Of a stretch of 64,000 nt of DNA, positions 37,601 through 44,981 are shown piece by piece. The DNA lies in contig JAPWDM010000012.1 of assembly GCA_035578155.1 (NCBI GenBank), positions 10,856,501-10,920,500 on the forward strand, given 5' to 3'. The DNA comes from Brachynemurus nebulosus. Lineage: Eukaryota > Arthropoda > Insecta > Neuroptera > Myrmeleontidae. A program made the translations under genes and the position numbers. Under the pieces are notes generated by a model. The model saw only the letters and a list, made by a program, of their open reading frames with translations, did not search any database and was not told where the DNA came from. Positions within the stretch are counted from its first letter, which is position 1; the number at the start of each line of letters is the position of its first letter.

Positions 37601-38946
37601 CTATAGTGACAACTTTTCTAAACTAGAATTATTCCTGTTTTTTCTGGTTTCAGGACTTTGTGGCCACATTTATATTGCTATAAGTAGGGTCGGACCTACA
37701 ATTATTACAAGGGGGCAAATTTTGTTGTTGGTGCCCTCGCCGAGAAAAAAATTCGTTTTCAAAATTCAAAAATCTCTTCAAAAAGCAAGTGACCAGCAAA
37801 AAAAATAAAAGAACTCAAATTCAACATTTTGGCGCACCCGAACTTGCATTTTTGCCGCCCCTTAACACTTGCACGGGGGACACGTGCCCCAGCTGTTTTT
37901 TCTCCCTAGATCCGGTCCTGGCTATAAGTCTTTGAATTTTCATTTTTTTTTGTATGAAATATTTTTTGTATGTTCTTAGATGGCAAAAAAATGAGAAGTA
38001 AAAATATTAATAGGTTGGTTTTTTTAGTAAGCCCAAAAATAGTCGAAATTATCACTCTCTAGATCAGGGGTGTCAAAATCAATTTTGCAGAGGGCCATAT
38101 ATTAGATTTAGAATGTGTAGGCGGGCCAGGTTAAAATAAAAAAATTGAAACTTACTGCAAAAATACTACAACCGGCGGGGAGGGGCGCAGTGTGCGCTAC
38201 GTGCACAGACGAAACAGAAGCCGCTTTCGCGCGCGCGACAGTGATAAAAGCATAACTAACACTCTCGCTCGTCTAGGCACGCGCTACTCTTGAAGTTACT
38301 TATAATTAAAGCGCGCACATTTTTGAACTTCCGTACACGCATCGAGTGCTGTCTAAAATCTCTAAAAACAAGATTCTTCTTTCTGTGATATAATATGATC
38401 GCGGGCCATATTGATATGGTCCGAGGGCCGGATGCGGCCCGCGGGCCGTATCTTTGACATGACTGCTCTAGACTAGAATACTCCCTTATTTTATATTAAT
38501 TGACAAAATAATAAAATTTTAAGAGAAATAACAATTAAAAATAGTACATAACTTATTCTGTTTATTGAAATTTAGTATTTTTATCATTTTTAACAATTGC
38601 TCACTAATAATTTTTAACGACAGAATAATAGCATGTATAGAATTTTTGCCTATATTATACTTACGTGGGATGTGTTATGGGCACTTCAAGTATCAATTCG
38701 GATGGAATATCGAAATAGTCCGGATCATGACCGTTTGCTGACAGTACCAGTGGTAATATATCAAATTTTGTCCCCTTTCCTTTCCAGCCAAGTTTTAAAC
38801 ACACCTCGGTAAATTCCACATTCAATGGATCCCCAATAATACTCCCATCCGGTTGTTTATAGCCCGCGTAACCGATAAACTGTGAATTCCAAACACGATA
38901 ATCGTGTCGGCCGTCGGTGCGTTGTGGAAAGACGGTGATTGCCGAT
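19040..38946 (-). CDS. NOS: Nitric oxide synthase gene, 11 exons (N-terminus outside window)
   Basis: NOS makes NO and citrulline from arginine, NADPH and O2 in a dimeric, calmodulin-activated cytosolic enzyme. Eleven minus-strand exons, all with GT-AG ends and matching phases, give 973 residues. In order: oxygenase domain from the [17 protein letters not shown] region with the substrate segment GWYMGTEIG; a basic calmodulin-binding helix ([20 protein letters not shown]); the FMN module ([12 protein letters not shown]); an FMN-domain linker; FAD motifs ([19 protein letters not shown]); NADPH motifs ([27 protein letters not shown]); and the tail [11 protein letters not shown]...MASQP. Insect NOS usually exceeds 1,100 residues, so roughly 150-250 N-terminal residues, including the haem-ligand cysteine segment, are missing here and were not found up to 64000. 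No frameshift or internal stop was seen, so the gene looks intact. The family call is very secure; exon edges are inferred from splice consensus and frame. Confidence 0.97.
19206..19397 (-). CDS. NOS: NOS exon: NADPH adenine site
   Basis: 192 nt, exactly 64 codons in phase 0. It encodes [20 protein letters not shown], then the highly conserved [20 protein letters not shown] and [15 protein letters not shown]. Acceptor TTTCAG, donor CTTCGA|GTAAGT. A 58-nt intron, the shortest in the gene, separates it from the last coding exon. Confidence 0.96.
19462..19817 (-). CDS. NOS: NOS exon: NADPH ribose and pyrophosphate site
   Basis: 356 nt. It encodes [32 protein letters not shown], the NADPH loop [40 protein letters not shown] and [14 protein letters not shown]. 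The first two bases complete an Asp codon with the upstream exon. Acceptor TTTTTAG, donor CCGAAG|GTATTA, phase 0. The next intron is 64 nt. Confidence 0.96.
19892..20616. mobile_element. hAT MITE, CAGGGCTGGGAA ends
   Basis: 725 bp with termini CAGGGCTGGGAA and TTCCCAGCCCTG, bounded by exact direct repeats AAAATAAT (19884-19891, 20617-20624). Both ends carry many short ATTTAAAAT / AAAATGGAAAATG motifs. Non-coding. It lies in the same 3.5-kb NOS intron as three other elements. Confidence 0.9.
20843..21759. mobile_element. piggyBac-like MITE in NOS intron
   Basis: Inverted ends CCCTAGAATCATACGT at both sides, each flanked by TTAA (20839-20842, 21760-21763). TTAA duplication with a CCCTAGA start is the piggyBac signature. 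The interior holds two copies of AATCATACATCGACGTC near 20876 and 21550, each followed by TTTTGACGGA. AT-rich and non-coding, so non-autonomous. Confidence 0.88.
21831..22050. mobile_element. hAT-type MITE, CAGTGGCGGATTTAC family (copy 1)
   Basis: Starts CATTGACGGATTTACC and includes GCCGCCCCTA, GCCGCCCTTT and ...CTGCCGCC segments. Two relatives are at 37222 and 41822. The left end matches a CAGTGGCGGAT hAT-like terminus; the right end is eroded and no target duplication is clear. Confidence 0.6.
22372..23261. mobile_element. hAT MITE with exact 8-bp target duplication
   Basis: Ends TAGTGATGACGGGCC and its complement side CCGACATCACTA. The flanking duplication GTAGGAAC is exact (22364-22371, 23262-23269). 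Subterminal parts are rich in the palindrome TCGATTAATCGA / TCGACTAA. A 409-bp relative is at 9165..9573. This copy is about 480 bp longer because of extra sequence at roughly 22650-23055, which itself has weak inverted ends (ACCGATATTCCG / CGGATATCGG) and may be a nested element. Confidence 0.85.
23333..23713 (-). CDS. NOS: NOS exon: FAD-binding domain
   Basis: 381 nt. It encodes [34 protein letters not shown], the family hallmark [40 protein letters not shown] with the FAD isoalloxazine-contact RxYS motif, and [14 protein letters not shown]. Two bases at the start and one base at the end are shared codons. Acceptor ATTTTAG, donor GAAG|GTAACT. It lies between two TE-filled introns of 1,443 and 3,515 nt. 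Confidence 0.95.
24136..24187. repeat. (TA)n microsatellite
   Basis: About 52 nt of TA repeats within a NOS intron, flanked by TCGATAT on the left and its complement ATATCGTATATCGA on the right. Open frames across it on both strands are only Tyr-Ile repeats. Confidence 0.95.
24229..25045. mobile_element. Interlocked inverted repeat element in NOS intron
   Basis: Two inverted-repeat pairs interleave. Segment 24249-24420 (from GAGTGGGCAATCGACAATCC) is inverted at 24645-24812. Segment 24426-24640 (from CATGCGGGAGAAGTAC) is inverted at 24816-25045. The order is A-B-A'-B'. A relative with a simpler layout is at 49948..50658. No coding capacity. It starts soon after a (TA)n tract and accounts for most of the 1,443-nt intron between NOS exons. 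Confidence 0.75.
25157..25547 (-). CDS. NOS: NOS exon: FMN-FAD connection and start of FAD domain
   Basis: 391 nt encoding [20 protein letters not shown], a less conserved stretch, [13 protein letters not shown], the FAD-domain segment [20 protein letters not shown], and VLKENHTSN. It ends one base into a Gly codon at AACG|GTACTG. The reading frame stays open past the donor into the intron, so the donor was placed by homology: NOS proteins continue with G-[IF]-x-x-W-x-P-H, supplied by the next exon. Confidence 0.94.
25614..25932 (-). CDS. NOS: NOS exon: FMN domain core
   Basis: 319 nt. After a Ser codon split with the micro-exon it encodes [15 protein letters not shown], a variable linker where mammalian constitutive forms hold an autoinhibitory insert, then [60 protein letters not shown] and [15 protein letters not shown]. 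The acceptor is TTACAG. The donor AAT|GTTGGT is weak apart from the GT, but phase 0 joining to GTGGCATGC restores the family sequence ([12 protein letters not shown]). Confidence 0.94.
26054..26114. repeat. (TA)n microsatellite inside foldback arm
   Basis: About 61 nt of nearly pure TA. The matching position in the opposite arm (26882-26894) has only a short version, so the tract expanded or shrank after the palindrome formed. Confidence 0.95.
26221..26789. mobile_element. hAT-type MITE nested in the foldback element
   Basis: 569 bp, bounded by exact 8-bp direct repeats ACTATGTT at 26213-26220 and 26790-26797. Inverted ends are TTAGGGCCGATCCACA and TTAAGGCCCGATCCACA, followed by GC-rich subterminal motifs with repeated GAGCG/CGCTC. 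There is no open frame of note. Removing it restores the palindrome ...CAACATAACTATGTTG... of the host element. Confidence 0.85.
27036..27109 (-). CDS. NOS: NOS micro-exon in the FMN domain (74 nt)
   Basis: This exon is 74 nt and encodes [20 protein letters not shown] followed by STKL. It was located because the preceding exon ends at ...PENGE, where NOS proteins continue with an [LAV]FAQ.LYA motif. The acceptor is TTGCAG and the donor is TTAAG|GTAAAT; phase 0 in and phase 2 out fit both neighbours exactly (AG plus T makes Ser). The downstream intron is 1,103 nt and almost wholly a palindromic mobile element. Confidence 0.92.
27172..27421 (-). CDS. NOS: NOS exon: calmodulin helix end and FMN-binding loop
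   Basis: 250 nt. It encodes [20 protein letters not shown], then the FMN phosphate loop [11 protein letters not shown], and [16 protein letters not shown], which is the flavodoxin-like FMN contact. One base at its start completes the Arg codon of the previous exon; it ends in phase 0 at GGTGAA|GTAAGT. The following intron is 62 nt and leads to a tiny exon. Confidence 0.96.
27488..27585 (-). CDS. NOS: NOS exon: linker and start of calmodulin-binding helix
   Basis: 98 nt encoding [20 protein letters not shown] followed by [12 protein letters not shown]. It starts in phase 0 after ...YEYQ of the previous exon and ends two bases into an Arg codon completed by the next exon. The basic, amphipathic run spanning this and the next exon is the calmodulin-binding site that separates the oxygenase and reductase halves in all animal NOS. 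The intron before it is 7.5 kb; the intron after it is only 66 nt. Confidence 0.94.
27586..29694. other. AT-rich part of 7.5-kb NOS intron
   Basis: No coding exon or complete element recognised. Contains clusters of ACTCGAG/AACTCGAA motifs at 27680-27780 and otherwise plain AT-rich sequence. Confidence 0.5.
29695..29938. mobile_element. TA-flanked MITE with about 60-bp inverted ends
   Basis: 244 bp. Ends TAACGTAAAAG(T)CCCCATTA and the complement, continuing for about 60 nt (GGAACGGTATCTAATACTGG / CCAGTATTAGATACCGTTCC). Flanked by TA on both sides, consistent with the Tc1/mariner superfamily. Non-coding. Within a NOS intron. Confidence 0.88.
30822..31285 (+). repeat. Dispersed repeat family R5, copy 2
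   Basis: About 460 nt matching 8318-8812 and 42510-42998 in the same orientation, from GTTGGTCCGTAAAACGATTT through CACGGACTCTTATGGG and GAATATTAATACATTATTTA. A fragment in inverse orientation is at 13735-13836. No clear inverted ends; class unknown. Confidence 0.8.
31460..32302 (+). mobile_element. TTAA-flanked MITE, GGGGAGGTTTACTC family, copy 1
   Basis: Ends GGGGAGGTTTACTCGAGAGTC and complement, each next to TTAA (31456-31459, 32303-32306). Near the right end a segment of about 115 nt including a second terminal-like motif is duplicated in tandem. An inverted relative is at 53231..54129. Open frames inside have no known similarity. Confidence 0.85.
33171..33322. mobile_element. Degenerate hAT MITE, CAGTGGCGTAGC family
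   Basis: Begins ATTTGGCGTAGTGA and ends TCACGCTATTCCACTG, with inner GGCGCCCGGG segments also seen in the 5298..5587 element. The 8-bp flanks agree at only about 5 of 8 positions, so this is an older copy. Confidence 0.65.
33530..34312 (+). mobile_element. Helitron-like non-autonomous element, plus copy
   Basis: The 3' end shows a hairpin CGGTGGGA-AA-TCCCATCG, nine bases, then CTAG followed by T (34309-34313): the Helitron end rule (hairpin plus CTRR, insertion before T). Internally it has a CTGACTGACTGAC(A)GACAACGCAC module. The whole is repeated in inverse orientation at 9640..10790. No Rep/helicase gene. The 5' boundary is approximate. Within a NOS intron. Confidence 0.7.
34397..34782. 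mobile_element. Foldback element around a (TA)n core, copy 1
   Basis: Two arms of about 145 nt are near-perfect inverted copies (for example GACACTAAAACCGCAGGAAT at 34460 and its complement at 34701). They meet at a (TA)n tract (34539-34641). Outer ends TACAGGATGTCAGAG and CTGACAGCCTGTA. The same element is at 63231..63693. Within a NOS intron. Confidence 0.88.
34539..34641. repeat. (TA)n microsatellite, core of foldback element
   Basis: About 100 nt of TA with a few ACATATG interruptions, between the two inverted arms. Confidence 0.95.
35070..35541 (-). CDS. NOS: NOS exon: substrate- and pterin-binding part of the oxygenase domain
   Basis: 472 nt, about 157 residues. It carries [19 protein letters not shown], the signature [12 protein letters not shown] whose glutamate holds the substrate arginine in known NOS structures, the [17 protein letters not shown] and [14 protein letters not shown] stretches, and [20 protein letters not shown] near the pterin and dimer interface. 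The acceptor is GCACAG at 35542-35544; the donor is TATCAG|GTAAAT, leaving phase 0. All signature residues I would expect are present. Confidence 0.96.
35839..37026. mobile_element. piggyBac-like MITE carrying an inner insertion
   Basis: Ends CCCTGGATAACTGAACC and GGTTTAGTTATCCAGGG, each beside TTAA (35835-35838, 37027-37030). Next to both ends are CGTCGTCAAATTTACG-type motifs, like the TTTTGACG motifs of the 20843..21759 element. The interior (about 35931-36950) starts with a 26-nt T run and the palindrome ACTTCCCATAGGAAGT and looks like a second, unrelated repeat. Confidence 0.85.
37222..37420. mobile_element. hAT-type MITE, CAGTGGCGGATTTAC family (copy 2)
   Basis: Starts CAGTGGCGGATTTACCA, with inner GCCGCCCCTAAAAAGC matching the copy at 21831. 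The right end is not clear. Confidence 0.65.
37685..37920. mobile_element. hAT MITE, CAGGACCGGATCTAG ends
   Basis: 236 bp. Right end CTAGATCCGGTCCTG and left end TAGGGTCGGACCTAC are inverted relatives. Exact 8-bp flanks GCTATAAG at 37677-37684 and 37921-37928. Non-coding; in a NOS intron. Confidence 0.88.
38065..38465. mobile_element. hAT MITE, CAGGGGTGTCAAA family
   Basis: 401 bp. Starts CAGGGGTGTCAAAA and ends TTTGACATGACTG, with the GGGCC..GCGGGCC blocks typical of a widespread hAT MITE type. Flanks CTCTAGAT and CTCTAGAC differ at one base. Its GC-rich middle (CGCGCGCG) stands out from the AT-rich background. Confidence 0.85.
38665..38946 (-). CDS. NOS: NOS exon: oxygenase domain, first exon visible in window
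   Basis: 282 nt. It begins with one base that completes a codon from an unseen upstream exon and ends two bases into a codon. It encodes [19 protein letters not shown], then [40 protein letters not shown] and the [16 protein letters not shown]...THP stretch of the haem domain. The acceptor is a pyrimidine-rich tract ending in CAG at 38947-38949; the donor is CCCAC|GTAAGT. The residues just before it in NOS proteins (the cysteine haem-ligand region) should be in the next exon upstream, which is not in the window. Confidence 0.95.
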
Positions 38947-39979
38947 CTGGAAAAGAAAAGTTGGATGAATTTTTGCTAATTAAAAAGAAAATTTAAAACA
39001 AGTAAATAAACTGAAACTTAAAATTTCTTTTGACAGAATAGTCCAAACTTAAAATTTATTCGAATAATTGTTTATTTAAAATTTTAAATTATAGGGTTAA
39101 AAATAAAAAATTCGTTAAAGCGTATAGGATTTGAAATATTTACTCTGTAATAAAAATTTCAAAAACCATTTCTAATAAGATCAGAATCAAAATTAAATGA
39201 AATTTCCAATGAAAATGGGAATTTGAAATTTTGGGTAAACTTAAATTCGAATTTTTCGTAGTTGGCGGAATTAGTGTGCATGTTCATAAAAACGAGAATT
39301 AATTTGAGTTTTTTTTGGAACCAAGGGGTCAAACTAGATTGTCTATGCCTCTGTTTTACTTGTAATGTGTTTGTGACGTAAAATCTCCCCACTCTGTTGG
39401 TGTAGATACACACTGTTTGCAGTGGTATTGGTTTAATGGTTGCGTTTGTGTGCGTATTCACACATACTACTACAACGACTACAACACACGTATTATGGGA
39501 CAGACCAAGCTGTCTAATTTAAGTAACAATGTCTAAGTATTGTCTAACAATATACTGTGCGTTCGGCGACGGACACTGACTGACTACATGCCTTAAGCTG
39601 TGACTGGCCTACAAATGACTCCAAGCGAACTTTTTTGATATTAATTGGCTTCTAGTGTTCTATGGTTGGGACAAACCTGAAGTGTAATTCTTACTCTTCA
39701 TAGGCATCAATATTTTCACGTTTTCTTTTTTTTTTTAACATGATTGACGTATTAAAGTATTCGCAAAAATACTTTTCAAAAATACAATTGATGAGCAAAA
39801 AAAGAAAAAAACTGGCAAGTAATAGTCCCGAAGCCGACAATATGACACAACTTTTTTGGCAGAAAAAAAATAGCGGTGCTAACTTGGCGAGGTCATTTGA
39901 TCAACCAGATGGTCGGCAAACGGCAAATCATATTACACGATTAAATATTATCCCAAATGATGGCGGAAGTGATCTCAGG
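38947..39979. other. Region upstream of the last visible NOS exon
   Basis: AT-rich, no NOS exon found. Read carefully for the missing haem-ligand exon without success. An 82-codon plus-strand frame (39740-39988) is not recognised. Confidence 0.45.
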
Positions 39980-40275
39980 ATACAATAATACTATTTAAAA
40001 TTAAAGAATGGCTTTTAACTATTTCTTTAATGCTTAAGAAAGCGTCGATATGCAACTAAATTACATTACAAGTAGACGAAGTGGTCCGAAAACGACATTT
40101 CATATTATACGACCAAATGTTATTTCAACAAATGGCGGAAGTCATTTCAGGATACAATAATACTATTTAAAATTAAAGAATGGCTTTTAATTATTTTTCT
40201 TAATGCTTAAGAAAGCGTCGATATGTATCTAAATTACATGGTAGACGAAGCGGTTGGAAAGCGACATTTCATATA
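39900..40275 (+). repeat. Tandem duplication, about 173-bp period
   Basis: ACAATAATACTATTTAAAAT occurs at 39980 and 40153, with shared flanks AATGGCGGAAGT.ATYTCAGG before and GCTTAAGAAAGCGTCGATAT after. About two full units. Confidence 0.85.
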
Positions 40276-41821
40276 AGGTATAAATATAATTTATAAACTG
40301 ATAATTGTTGTCATATGTGATTATAAATGTAATCGGTTCGCATAAAATATCTGAGATTTTACTGGGCCGTGACTGAAGAAAGTTTGAAAAACACTGTTCT
40401 ACAACATATCCAAATTTCATCAAATTCGATATGTTCGGTCTCGGGAGGTTTACGTGTCAATTAAATCTTTTTATTATTTTCAATTTACTGAATGCGGGAC
40501 TTCCGGAACGCGTTAGACACATTCCGGGACTATTTTAACAAACATTTCAATGCGGAACAGCAGCTGCTTTTCCGGGACTGTCCCGCAGAATCCGGGACGG
40601 TTGGCCGTTTTAGTATTCTAAGATTAACGAATGATTTTCAAATATGTAATTTTTTAGTATTCAATACACAAAATGTCATAAAAGTTTAGGGTAAATTTTT
40701 TAATTTAAAAATTATCAAATATACTTGATGATGTCATCGGAGCATATTTTCATACATTTTTTAATAATAAGGCAGCGATAGGGGTGGTTCGCCGCAGGCC
40801 CATAGTAGATAGACGGGTCCCGGAGCAAAAGTTGTAATATTTTTTTTCCCGTCAGCTGTATTTTCAGACAATAAGGGGCACTGGTGTTACTGGTGGGCAC
40901 CCGGATCGACGAATAAGGGGCACTGGTGTTATTGTTAAAACAACATTGTTCAAGCTACAGATTTTTTTGCTCATCAAATGTATATTTGGGTAAACTATTT
41001 TAAAAGCCGCCCCGAAGGACCATTTTTATTGAACCAAATTGTTCATTTTGCAAAATGAATACAAGACTATAAATACCATCTAAGTCTTATAACACGTAAA
41101 AATAATTTAAACAAAATATTCCTTAACAAAAATACACAAGAACACAAAAAAAAATATTATTGATAAATTTCTTAATAATTCCGTCATTGTACCGGGAGAG
41201 ACATCTTTTAATTAAATTTATCAACCAATAACCACTGAAAACATAATGTTCGAGAGAGAATACAGTCTCATAAAGAATACAACAAAACACATAGATAACA
41301 AAAAGATACAAAAAATACCTACATCGAAAGGAAATTGAAGTGAGTGAGTGTAACGATTCTGTCTATCCGTCTGGTCGTATGTTTTTCCAATATATAATGG
41401 ACTACTATCTTCGTCGCTCTTTTCCTTTACTTTACCTGTTGATAACTATGTATACTTCTGTATCGATAACTATAGTATATTATAGATACTGGAGCTGCTA
41501 TAAATGTTATTATTATAATTTTATTATATATGACAGAGACAGTATCACAGTATCAAAAAGTATCACAAAAAATACAGTAATAGTACAATAGACGCACCTA
41601 TGGTTTGATAATAGAAAATAGAAATATTTTTCATTTGTGATAAAACAATTCAAACTGACAATTATCGGGAAATAACAGCAAAGAAATTGATACACACTTA
41701 AACTTGTTTTTGTGCGACATATGAAAAAAAGGCTGACCAAAGTTGGCCATTACATTAATTTGCGGTAAAGTTGATTGTTGACTGTCCAAACGTATTTCAT
41801 CAGCATTGGCTTACATGTTTC
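40276..41821. other. AT-rich spacer with two small motifs
   Basis: Contains GGGACTG/CGGGAC-rich sequence at 40494-40605 and two direct copies of AATAAGGGGCACTGGTGTTA near 40869 and 40911. No gene. Confidence 0.45.
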
Positions 41822-42035
41822 CAGAATCGGATTTACCCCAAGTGCCGGCCTATGCGCCGTGAAAAATGCTTTTTGCTTTAAAAGAAAAAATTTAACTTTT
41901 TTTCTTACCTTTTTTTAACTTTTCCTTAAAAAATAACTGAAGAGCAAAAAATAAAAAAAAACGTCAAATTCCAATTTTTCCGCCCTTTTCTAAAAACTTT
42001 CCGTCCCTAAAAACGTGCCTCCCTCCCCTTTTTTT
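41822..42035. mobile_element. hAT-type MITE, CAGTGGCGGATTTAC family (copy 3)
   Basis: Starts CAGAATCGGATTTACCCC and shares the GTGCCGGCCTATGCGCCGTG and CCGCCCTTTT blocks with the copies at 21831 and 37222. Right end not clear. Confidence 0.55.
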
Positions 42036-42509
42036 ACAATCTGTTTTGAACTATATACTATTCATATTAATGGAGCTTTTGAATATTTTTTTTTCTGTAC
42101 GTTTTTTATGTGGCTCCTAGCTTTTGCACAAAAATAGGTTTCAGTGTAGGCTCATGTATAATTTTAATGAAGGGAAATTGTGAAAATAGAAAATCCTTAG
42201 ACAGGAAAGATTAAATTGATTTTGTTGGTCATCTTTAAAGAAAATAATGTTATCTCTATCCGAACAGAATTTCTTTCCCTTATTTATGTGATATTTACTA
42301 TTTTTTACAGTATAACCAAATTGTGGTCGAGTCCCTGGGAAGACATAAATTACATTATTCCTAGTGGGTGATGGGTGAACGTTTTTAAGACTGTACTCTA
42401 ATCTAGAAGCGTGAATATCGGTCTTTCTTAATAATTTTTTACCTTATTAAAATGGCTACAACTTTGTAAATATTCCAAAATTCTAGATTGGAATATCGCT
42501 TTAAGGTAT

Positions 42510-42998
42510 GCGGCCCGAAAAACAATTTTTCAAAGGATTTTCACGAAACTTCTCTAGACATTTATTTAATTCAATACCAGTAATACGAGCCGATACCGAA
42601 AAAAAAAAAAAAATTAACTGCCCCAATCTTGAGAAAAACGGTTTCTAATTTTGTAATTTTATAATTTTAACACGGGCTCTTATGGAAAGTTGACATATTC
42701 ACACGATTTTTTGAATAAAATAAAAACGTGTCGAAAGAATTTGGTGAAAATTTAATATGTTATAAAATACAAAGTTACAAACCATATTTAATAACAAATA
42801 AAAATTATTCTATACGCCGTTTGTGAAATATAATTTATAAACATCATTTTACAACGTTTTACAACGCTTTTTCGACAATGCTTTTATATTGCTATAACAA
42901 AAGCGCATAGAAATTTAAAAAAACAAGTGGTATACAAATATAATAACTGAAGAATATTAATACATTATTTAATTTTTGATAAAAGAAAACTTTTTCGC
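42510..42998 (+). repeat. Dispersed repeat family R5, copy 3
   Basis: Third copy, followed at once by a transposon remnant (43005..43750). A block GCTGACTATCTCGCACCAAA at 43870, which in copy 2 lies right after the repeat, resumes beyond the remnant, so the remnant probably inserted here. Confidence 0.75.
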
Positions 42999-43004
42999 GG
43001 TGCT

Positions 43005-43750
43005 ATAAGGTACGTAAGGGTAATATGGTCAGTCAGTTAATATGGTCACTTTCTTATAACTCCGAAACTACGAGGAACTAATTATAGATAACACTGTTAG
43101 TCTCAAATGAACAGTAAGCTATATCACTCTATAAGACCGGGTCGCTGTATGTCGTCTGTGGGATTTTTAAAAAGAGGAAACGTTATTCGCGTGTGAGGTT
43201 ATATACTTGTTTATAAATTTTACTTCAAAGAGATTCAGCGCGTAAACTTTATATTAAATAATTGTGGCATCGAAATAAAGGTAAGTGCGTTGCATTTTTA
43301 ATTCTTTCTGATATAGAAAGTGTCTTTTATGAAAAACGGAAATTTTTTTTATACAGTGGATTTTTTAACAACAGATTCTAACCTGTTAATATGGACACAG
43401 TGGCCCAGGAGGCAATAAAACAAATGTTTCAGTTGATGTGGATAAACCTGATCCAAAATCTGATGTGGACAAACTTGATCCAAAATCTGATGTGGATATA
43501 CCTGGTCTGACTTCTGAAGACAAGGATGATCTCATCTGCCCAAGTTGCGAAGATTAATAATTTACTAAGTATTTTTCTTTAATGTTATTGTTAAAAGAAT
43601 TATTTCATTAAATTATTTAAATAAATGTGCTCATTTTCTTAAAATTTTACATAATGTTGATGTGGCTAGAGTTGGCCATATTTTCACCTATGTACGGAAA
43701 TATGGCCGTTTTGCACATTTTTTAAAAAACCAAAAATTTCTAAAAACTAA
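43005..43750 (+). mobile_element. Deletion derivative of an unidentified DNA transposon
   Basis: Left part has a direct pair GGTAATATGGTCAGTCAG / GTTAATATGGTCAC. Then comes a probable 5' untranslated region with an intron (AAAG|GTAAGTG near 43280; AACAACAG acceptor near 43376), a start ATGGACACAGTGGCCCAGG, and at once the end of a longer frame. The right part contains TTGGCCATATTTTCACC. Transposase core absent. The family is my inference (pogo/jerky-like) and is not proven. Confidence 0.5.
43396..43557 (+). pseudogene. C-terminal fragment of a transposon protein
   Basis: The frame ending TAA at 43555 reads ...KTNVSVDVDKPDPKSDVDK, then LDPKSDVDIPGLTSEDKDDL and ICPSCED. It contains a 9-codon tandem repeat (DVDKPDPKS) and ends acidic with a CxxC. 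It is out of frame with the ATG at 43392, as expected if an internal deletion joined the two ends of a transposase gene. Identity uncertain. Confidence 0.4.
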
Positions 43751-44433
43751 AAACTATACCTTCCTAATTTAGTATAACATTAATAAACCATTAGTCGTAG
43801 AATCGGTAGAATAATGAGGTATTATTTATTTCCCTCTTTTATTTGTTTTCAGATACTTATTTACTTGTGTAGCTGACTATCTCGCACCAAATACATACAT
43901 TAAATTATAATAAAATTATGGTTTTCAATAATTCTATAATAATAGTATTAATTACTTCAATTAATTTGCTTACATAAACTCTTCAATATCGAATATTATT
44001 TAAATAAATATTACATAATAAATAAGAAATTGTTCTTACATACTAATCACTTCAGTAATCACTCAACCCAGTTTGACTGAATCAACATATACATAATTCC
44101 ATCTCTCTTGTCACTCTTTCGTGAGTAAGTCTGTACTTTTTCAATTACAAATGTAAACTTTCAATTTTTTTCTATGGTTCACATTGTCTCTGTGCCCTTC
44201 AGTGTTCGTCTGATAGAATTTTTCTATCTAAATAAAATGACAATAGAACGAGTCTAATATAGGGAGTTATATACAGAGTGTTCCTAATGCTGTACGTAAT
44301 GCAGGCGAGTAGAATGTTGCTATCATACTTTCTAAATTTTACATAGTTTGGAAATTATAATCAAAAAATCCAAAACTTTAATGCAGCATTTAAATATTTT
44401 TCTAGAATTTTTCTGTAACTGTCTCATAACATA

Positions 44434-44968
44434 CGTAGGGTGCGCCATAAGTTCTCGGCCTGAGTATTAAAAAATAAAGAGAGAACAGTGAAAATAATTT
44501 ATTTTTCTATATAACTTCCCTCTATTTCAATACACCTATTATAAGGTGGGATAAGGATCTCTATGCCTTTATAATAATAAGCAAATTCTTTGTAGCGATT
44601 CTACAAGAGCGATGTTTTCGGAAGTGATCGAATCTGCCGGACGTCCAGAATGATCATCGTCGTTGAGGGACTCGTACCGCAAACGAAACCTTTGGCACGG
44701 CTTTACCGTATACACCATCCAATCTGTCCTTAATTTCTTCTGGAGTTTGTCTTTCTTTTGTCAGAAATTTTATGACTACACGATATTCAATTTTTGAAAC
44801 GGTCGACATATTGAGTTTACACTTTTACAACAGAATAAATAAAACACATGTAAACTCGTCCACTGCGTTTATGATTACTACAGACTTAATACTTTCAGTG
44901 AGTATAAATTACGTCACCTTTAAATAAGTTTAATCATGTTAGGCCGAGAATTTATGGCGCATCCCACG
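44434..44968 (-). mobile_element. mariner element, internally deleted
   Basis: Inverted ends CGTAGGGTGCGCCATAAG and CGTGGGATGCGCCATAAA (plus TTCTCGGCC inward), TA on both sides (44432-44433, 44969-44970). Inside are the two ends of a mariner transposase without the catalytic middle. The next element begins 13 nt further right. Confidence 0.88.
44499..44809 (-). pseudogene. mariner-family transposase, catalytic core deleted
   Basis: Starts with ATG at 44809: MSTVSKIEYRVVIKFLTKER then QTPEEIKDRLDGVYGKAVPK, the mariner N-terminal helix-turn-helix. A frame change near 44690 then gives RYESLNDDDHSGRPADSITS and ENIALVESLQ, still N-terminal domain. It then jumps to the family C-terminus YYKGIEILIPPYNRCIEIEG with SYIEK and TAA at 44499-44501. 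The DDD catalytic residues lie in the missing middle, about two thirds of the protein. Not functional. Confidence 0.85.
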
Positions 44969-44981
44969 TATATATACGTTA

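Noticed and set aside
39541..39660. Search for the missing haem-ligand NOS exon in this less AT-rich stretch
   Set aside because: No frame gives the expected Trp-Arg-Asn or Cys-x-Gly-Arg residues; no matching splice pair.
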